The notes under the pieces: generated by a model
Seen by the model: the letters and a program-made list of their open reading frames with translations, nothing else
Told to the model about the DNA's origin: nothing
Databases searched by the model: none
In this document: piece by piece, positions 59,857-64,000 of the stretch
Layout: each line of letters opens with the position of its first letter
Position numbering within the stretch: position 1 is the first letter of the stretch
Translations under genes and position numbers: made by a program
NCBI RefSeq assembly: GCF_902833645.1
Contig: NZ_CADFGE010000002.1
Coordinates: forward strand, 189,158 to 253,157
From: Paraburkholderia fungorum
GTDB lineage: Bacteria > Pseudomonadota > Gammaproteobacteria > Burkholderiales > Burkholderiaceae
DNA length: 64,000 nucleotides
Direction of reading: 5' to 3'

Positions 59857-61350
59857 ATGTCCCGCAGCCCGCAATCGTCGCGTCGTTTAGTCATTGCCGC
59901 CGTCATGGCTTCAATGGCAATGGTCGCCATTGAAGCCACCATCGTTTCCACCGCCATGCCGCAGATCGTCGCGCAACTCGGCGATCTGCATCTCTATAGC
60001 TGGGTCTTCTCGTCGTTCCTGCTAACGCAAACCGCAATGACCGTGGTATTCGGCAAGCTTGCCGATCTGTACGGACGCAAGCCGGTCATGCTCGCCGGCA
60101 TCGCGATCTTTCTGCTCGGCTCGGTGATGGCCGGCTTCGCGTGGTCGATGCCCGCGATGATCGTGTTCCGTCTGATCCAGGGGGTCGGCGCGGGCGCGAT
60201 CCAGCCGGTCACGCTCACCATCGTCGCCGATCTCTATCCGGCGCGCGAGCGCGGCAAGGTGCAGGGTTATCTCGCCAGCGTGTGGGCGATTTCCGCGGTG
60301 GTCGGGCCCATGGTGGGCGGCTTCATCATTCACAATCTGTCGTGGGCATGGATCTTCTGGATGAACGTGCCGATCGGACTTGCTTCGGCAGCCGGCTTCA
60401 TTGCGTTCCTGCGCGAATCGGAGCGGCATGCGCGGCCGTCGATCGATTTCGCGGGCGCGGCGCTGTTCATGGCGGCGATCGCGGCGCTGATGATGGCGCT
60501 CACCTATGCGGGCGACGACGACCTCGTCAAAGCCTCGCTCGCCGGTGGCGCATTCATGCTGTGCCTGCTGTTGTTCGTGTTCCAGGAACGCCGCGCGGTC
60601 GAGCCGATGATCTCGTTCGCGCTCTGGAGCCGGCGGCCGATTGCGGCGTGCAATGCCGCCACCGTGCTGGCCGGCATGATCCTGATGGGCGCCACCACCT
60701 TCCTGCCGATGTATGTTCAAGGCGTGCTGCACCGTTCGCCCGTGGTCGCGGGTCTTGCGCTCACGATGATGATGGTGGGCTGGCCGGCGGGCGCGACGCT
60801 CGCGGCGAAGTCATTTCACCGCATCGGCTTGCGGCGCATTCTGATCGGCGGCAGCGCTTTCGTGCCGCTCGGCGCGGTGTTGCTGCTGTTCCTGCAGCCT
60901 GGCGGCTCACCGCTCATCGCGGCGTTCGGCTCGCTCATCATGGGCTTCGGCATGGGTACGTCGAGCGTCAGTTCGCTCGTGCTGATCCAGGAGATCGTCA
61001 AGATGGACGAACGCGGCAGCGCGACCGCATCGAATCTTTTTTCGCGCAATCTCGGCAGCACGCTGGGCGCGACCTTGTTCGGCGCGGTCCTTAACTTCGG
61101 GCTCAGCCACTCGAAGAATGTGGCCGTGGTCACCTCCGACCAGTTGAAAGCGCTGCTGCAGAATCAGGTGACGAGTCTCGCCGACAGCGACATGATCCGC
61201 ATGGTGCTGCATCAGTCGTTGCACCTGACTTTTATCTCGATCTTCGCGATTGCGATTTTTGTGGTCGTGCTGCTCGGCTTCGTGCCGCCCATCTCCATCG
61301 GGCCGACCAAGCAGATTCCGCTTGAAGCGTTGTCGCCGCTCGAGGATTGA
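59857..61350 (+). CDS. DHA2 (EmrB/QacA) family MFS exporter
   Basis: 497 residues with 14 predicted membrane helices. Drug:proton antiporter motifs are visible: EATIVSTAMPQIV in helix 1 (motif D1), GKLADLYGRKPVML (motif A) in the first loop and GVGAGAIQPVTLTIVADL. The family exports drugs, dyes or metabolites driven by protons. No periplasmic adaptor (EmrA) is adjacent, so it probably works alone at the inner membrane. The frame extends to 59788, but ATG 59857 starts at the conserved N-terminus. Confidence 0.92.
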   Translation: MSRSPQSSRRLVIAAVMASMAMVAIEATIVSTAMPQIVAQLGDLHLYSWVFSSFLLTQTAMTVVFGKLADLYGRKPVMLAGIAIFLLGSVMAGFAWSMPAMIVFRLIQGVGAGAIQPVTLTIVADLYPARERGKVQGYLASVWAISAVVGPMVGGFIIHNLSWAWIFWMNVPIGLASAAGFIAFLRESERHARPSIDFAGAALFMAAIAALMMALTYAGDDDLVKASLAGGAFMLCLLLFVFQERRAVEPMISFALWSRRPIAACNAATVLAGMILMGATTFLPMYVQGVLHRSPVVAGLALTMMMVGWPAGATLAAKSFHRIGLRRILIGGSAFVPLGAVLLLFLQPGGSPLIAAFGSLIMGFGMGTSSVSSLVLIQEIVKMDERGSATASNLFSRNLGSTLGATLFGAVLNFGLSHSKNVAVVTSDQLKALLQNQVTSLADSDMIRMVLHQSLHLTFISIFAIAIFVVVLLGFVPPISIGPTKQIPLEALSPLED

Positions 61351-61373
61351 GCGCCGCCGCGTGATATGTGGCG

Positions 61374-62498
61374 CTACGCGCCGCTCGCCGGCAACGCGGC
61401 GGCGAAGAAATCGATCGCCCGCTGGGCCGTTTGTGCGTGTACAGCATCCCGATCGACACCCGGATTGTCCTTGCAGATAGTCGCAAGGCGATCCATTACA
61501 CCGGGCAGGCAGGTGTCGAGAAAGGTGTAGTGCGACGCGCCCGGCACCATCGTGACGCTTGCCTTCGGCAGCAAACCCGCGATGCGGTGAATGTTGGTGT
61601 CCAACGGCGCGGTCACGTCGGCCTCGCCCGCGAGCAGCGAGACGGGAATGTCGACGTCCGCGAACGAGTGGCTATCGAATGCCTCGCCTAGCGCCGGCGC
61701 GATTGCAAAGACCGCCTTGACGCGCGGGTCGCGGTACGAGTCGCCGGCGCGGTCCCGCGACGCCTTCGTTTCCGGCGAAAGCGTGGCGAGTGTCAACGCT
61801 GGGGCCTGAGGGTCGTCGTGGATTCTGGCGGCTTCCGGCGGATGACAGATCGCATCGGCCTGCGGCCCGGAGCAGAAACGCTCGAAGGCCGGTAAATCGG
61901 TTCGCGCGCCGGCCAGTTCGAGAACCGTGTAGCCACCGAGCGAGAAACCCACCGCGCCGATCCGGTCACGATCGACATGCGGGCCCAGCATCGGATCGGC
62001 AAGGACACCGTCCAGCACTTCGCTCGCGTCCGTGGCGCGCTCCCACCAGAGCATGAAGCCGTCGCGCGTCATCTGCTCCAACGCGTTGTTACCGGGATGA
62101 TTCGCGCCCGCCACGATATAGCCCTGGGCCGCGAGCGCCGAGGCCAGCCAGTCGAGACTGTCCGCGCTACCGCCGGTGCCGTGCGACAGCACGAGCAGCG
62201 GATACTTCGCTCGCGCGCCCGACAGCGGGGCATCCACGACGGCCGGGTGCCCATGAAACAGCGGACGTCCTGGTGCGCCAAGATCATGGGCGAGTTCCGG
62301 GCTCGCCGGATCGGCCGGATACCAGATGGTCGTCACCAGCGCCTGGGTCCGGGCCCCGCGCCAGTTACGCGCCGCGGCCGGGTGCAACACACGCGCGGCC
62401 TCCCCCACATGCCAGGCGGGCGGATCGGCCGGCGCAGCGGCGTCTGCCCACAGGAAGGCCGCCGAACACGCGATGGCGGCACAGCAGAAACGAAACAT
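61374..62498 (-). CDS. Exported alpha/beta hydrolase (dienelactone hydrolase/PAF acetylhydrolase-like)
   Basis: 374 residues from ATG 62498 (AAGGA upstream, 2 bp after the AraC stop). A signal peptide (CCAAIACSAAFLWADAAA) predicts export. Nucleophile elbow GFSLGGYTVLEL gives the catalytic Ser. The oxyanion-side motif LVLSHGTGGSADSLDW and the C-terminal GASHYTFLDTCL (His) complete the set, and Asp is expected in LAGEADVTAPLD. Likely an esterase/lipase; the substrate is unknown. It is in one operon with the AraC regulator. Confidence 0.88.
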   Translation of the reverse strand: MFRFCCAAIACSAAFLWADAAAPADPPAWHVGEAARVLHPAAARNWRGARTQALVTTIWYPADPASPELAHDLGAPGRPLFHGHPAVVDAPLSGARAKYPLLVLSHGTGGSADSLDWLASALAAQGYIVAGANHPGNNALEQMTRDGFMLWWERATDASEVLDGVLADPMLGPHVDRDRIGAVGFSLGGYTVLELAGARTDLPAFERFCSGPQADAICHPPEAARIHDDPQAPALTLATLSPETKASRDRAGDSYRDPRVKAVFAIAPALGEAFDSHSFADVDIPVSLLAGEADVTAPLDTNIHRIAGLLPKASVTMVPGASHYTFLDTCLPGVMDRLATICKDNPGVDRDAVHAQTAQRAIDFFAAALPASGA

Positions 62499-62500
62499 GA

Positions 62501-63400
62501 CTAATCCTTGCGAATGGGGATCATCAGATCCGTGACGCACGCATGCTGCAACCCGGCAATCGCCGGGTTCCGGTACACCTCGAGCAACGGACGGTTGTCG
62601 CGTGCATAGCCGCTTTGCGGCAGCCAGCCGCGGTAGAGCGCATGGAAGGTCGGTGCGATCAGCGCATACGGGCCGACCAGCCGATGGACCGCGTACAGGC
62701 CGCCCTCCACGCGCATAGGCTCGATTGCCTCGCCCGCTTCCAGCACATCATGAAGCGACGCGACAAGGCCCGCGTGATAGTGGAAACCGGCAGGCTGCGC
62801 CGGATCGCGCGTACAGACGCCGATACGCTGATCCTCAAGCGCGTTCGCGCCACAGCCGAGCCGCTCCATCAGCGAGCGAAAGGTTTGTCCGATCGTCGCC
62901 ACCGGCCCTTCGTGGCGAAGGCACAGAAGATCGAGCGGCGCGATCTCGGTGAGTTCAACCGACGGCAGAGCCGACACCCGGCTTTCAGCCGCGTGTTCGC
63001 TGCCGGCCCCGTTTGCCTCATTGTCCCGGCGCCCTCTGGACGGCGTGGCCAGTCGCTTCTGCCGCGCCTTGAATTCGCTCGGCGTCACCCCGGTGAAACC
63101 GCGAAACGCGCGCGCAAAAGCCTGCGGACTGTTGTACCCGGCATCGTGCGCGACCATCGTGACCAAAGCCGCGGCATTGGTCAGCCGTTGCGCGGCCTGG
63201 GCGAGCCGCAGGCGCTGCACGGTCTCGACCACGCTTTCGCCGGTTAGCGCGCGATAGATCCGATGGAAGTGATAAGGCGACAGATGCGCCACCGCGGCAA
63301 GACTCTCGAGCGTATGCGGCGCGCCGGGTTCCACCAGAATCGCCTCGATTACGCGGGCGATCCGTCGACGATAATCGCGTTCGGTGCTGGGCTTCATCAT
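62501..63400 (-). CDS. AraC-family regulator with GyrI-like effector domain
   Basis: 299 residues. Unlike AraC itself, the DNA-binding double helix-turn-helix is N-terminal (LESLAAVAHLSPYHFHRIYRA and AGYNSPQAFARAFRGFTGVTP in part). The C-terminal 155 residues form a GyrI-like small-molecule domain (LLCLRHEGPVATIGQTF, GIVTRD-like GVCTRDPAQPAGFHYHAG). This build is that of Rob/SoxS-type and multidrug-sensing regulators. It overlaps operonically with the hydrolase gene and probably regulates it. No clear ribosome site precedes ATG 63400. Confidence 0.92.
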   Translation of the reverse strand: MMKPSTERDYRRRIARVIEAILVEPGAPHTLESLAAVAHLSPYHFHRIYRALTGESVVETVQRLRLAQAAQRLTNAAALVTMVAHDAGYNSPQAFARAFRGFTGVTPSEFKARQKRLATPSRGRRDNEANGAGSEHAAESRVSALPSVELTEIAPLDLLCLRHEGPVATIGQTFRSLMERLGCGANALEDQRIGVCTRDPAQPAGFHYHAGLVASLHDVLEAGEAIEPMRVEGGLYAVHRLVGPYALIAPTFHALYRGWLPQSGYARDNRPLLEVYRNPAIAGLQHACVTDLMIPIRKD

Positions 63401-63537
63401 GGCGCTAGGATAGCGGTCTCATGGACGGAAGACGGTGCAGAACTTGCGGCATTTACCCGGGCGCAGGCTCGGGTTTCAATACTACAAATGGACGAGTCTG
63501 GCGGGATGCGTGACGGCATCTGCTGTGCATCAAGCCG

Positions 63538-64000
63538 TCAAGCGCCATCCCGGCAGAGCTTCATCATCCACGCATAGACCGCGTCCACTGCAGCGGAGCG
63601 AGCCGGCTGAGCCGAGCGCATCAGCCAGAGCGGCGCCAGCGCGAACCCGGGCACCTGCGGCAAGATTTCCACGCGCCCGCTCGTCAAGGCCTCGCCCGCG
63701 GTTAGCCGCGACACCATCGCGATGCCGGCCTCCTGCTCGGCAGCCGCCACGAGAAAACGCGGGTCGCTGACCGTCATCGCCCGCCGCGTACGCAACCCAC
63801 CCCGCCGCAACTCGGGCAACCATGGCGCCCAGTCCGCGTGCGCCTCGTGAACCAGCAAGGGAGCTTGCGTCAAAACATCCGGAAACGGCATTGAGCGCAG
63901 CCGGCGTGCGGTCGCAGGGCCGCAGATCGCAAGCGCCTCTTCTTCAAGCAGCAATTCGCACACGACTTCCGGCGTGCGAATCTCTTTCTCCGACACCACC
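63538..64000 (-). CDS. LysR-family regulator, C-terminal effector domain (5' end outside window)
   Basis: The minus frame is open to the right edge. The 153 visible residues form the second half of a LysR substrate-binding domain: LLVHEAHADWAPWLPELR, VSDPRFLVAAAEQEAGIAMVSRLTAGE and FALAPLWLMRSAQPARSAAVDAVYAWM (in outline), as in the GcvA-like branch. The DNA-binding half lies beyond position 64000. An apparent start codon near 63999 is inside the domain and is not the true start. Its target is unknown. Confidence 0.85.
   Translation of the reverse strand, partial: VVSEKEIRTPEVVCELLLEEEALAICGPATARRLRSMPFPDVLTQAPLLVHEAHADWAPWLPELRRGGLRTRRAMTVSDPRFLVAAAEQEAGIAMVSRLTAGEALTSGRVEILPQVPGFALAPLWLMRSAQPARSAAVDAVYAWMMKLCRDGA

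Noticed and set aside
63999..64000. Apparent start codon of the LysR gene at the right edge
   Set aside because: It falls inside the effector domain; the true start and the DNA-binding half lie outside the window.

Overview
The window looks like a piece of a Burkholderiales genome, most likely Paraburkholderia or Burkholderia. This rests on the high-GC codon usage, the Burkholderia-type porin, two DUF4148 proteins, a B. cepacia-type three-subunit FAD glucose dehydrogenase, a MocR regulator and DUF1488/DUF1289 proteins. It is inference from family content; no search was possible. Gene order is a patchwork of short operons. I see no tRNA, rRNA, IS element, prophage or CRISPR array.

Layout. 1-10.7 kb is rich in signalling: a CheB-CheR-PAS protein cut by the left edge, a membrane hybrid histidine kinase, the debranching enzyme GlgX, a single-domain receiver and a soluble three-PAS hybrid kinase. 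10.8-14 kb holds a ZapE-like ATPase convergent with transketolase. 14.3-18.8 kb is a probable operon of porin plus FAD glucose dehydrogenase gamma, alpha and beta subunits. 19.3-22.3 kb is a CobS-like AAA+ ATPase paired with a CobT-like VWA protein, with no cobalamin genes nearby. 22.4-30.3 kb carries a class II amidotransferase, MarC, a DUF3311/SSS symporter pair, a BBE-type FAD oxidase, a GST, a phytochelatin-synthase-like lipoprotein and a DUF1289 protein.

30.3-40.7 kb carries a diguanylate cyclase and its overlapping membrane neighbour, a periplasmic phosphoesterase/cupredoxin pair, a small ORF plus the isolated membrane domain of a class III cyclase, an M1 aminopeptidase lipoprotein, a GST, an ArsR/AHSA1 pair and a YkgJ cysteine-cluster protein. 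40.8-46.4 kb is an amino-acid utilisation locus (permease, FAD amino-acid oxidase, binding protein) divergent from a MocR regulator, with TTGTGTG repeats between them. 46.5-53.2 kb holds a glycosyltransferase, a sigma-54 activator with a problematic 5' end, an epoxide hydrolase, a relic porin 3' end with its terminator beside a repeat-bearing DUF4148 protein, and an EamA transporter.

53.5-64 kb holds a glycoside hydrolase/PA14 lipoprotein, a BON lipoprotein, AlkB under a near-consensus LexA box, an Hsp31/PfpI protein, beta-carbonic anhydrase, a candidate small RNA, DUF4148 and DUF1488 proteins, a DHA2 exporter, an alpha/beta hydrolase/AraC pair, and a LysR regulator cut by the right edge.

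Best candidates for new biology: the orphan CobS/CobT-like pair, the lipoprotein form of phytochelatin synthase, and the cyclase membrane module without its cyclase. The LexA-alkB promoter is the clearest regulatory signal.
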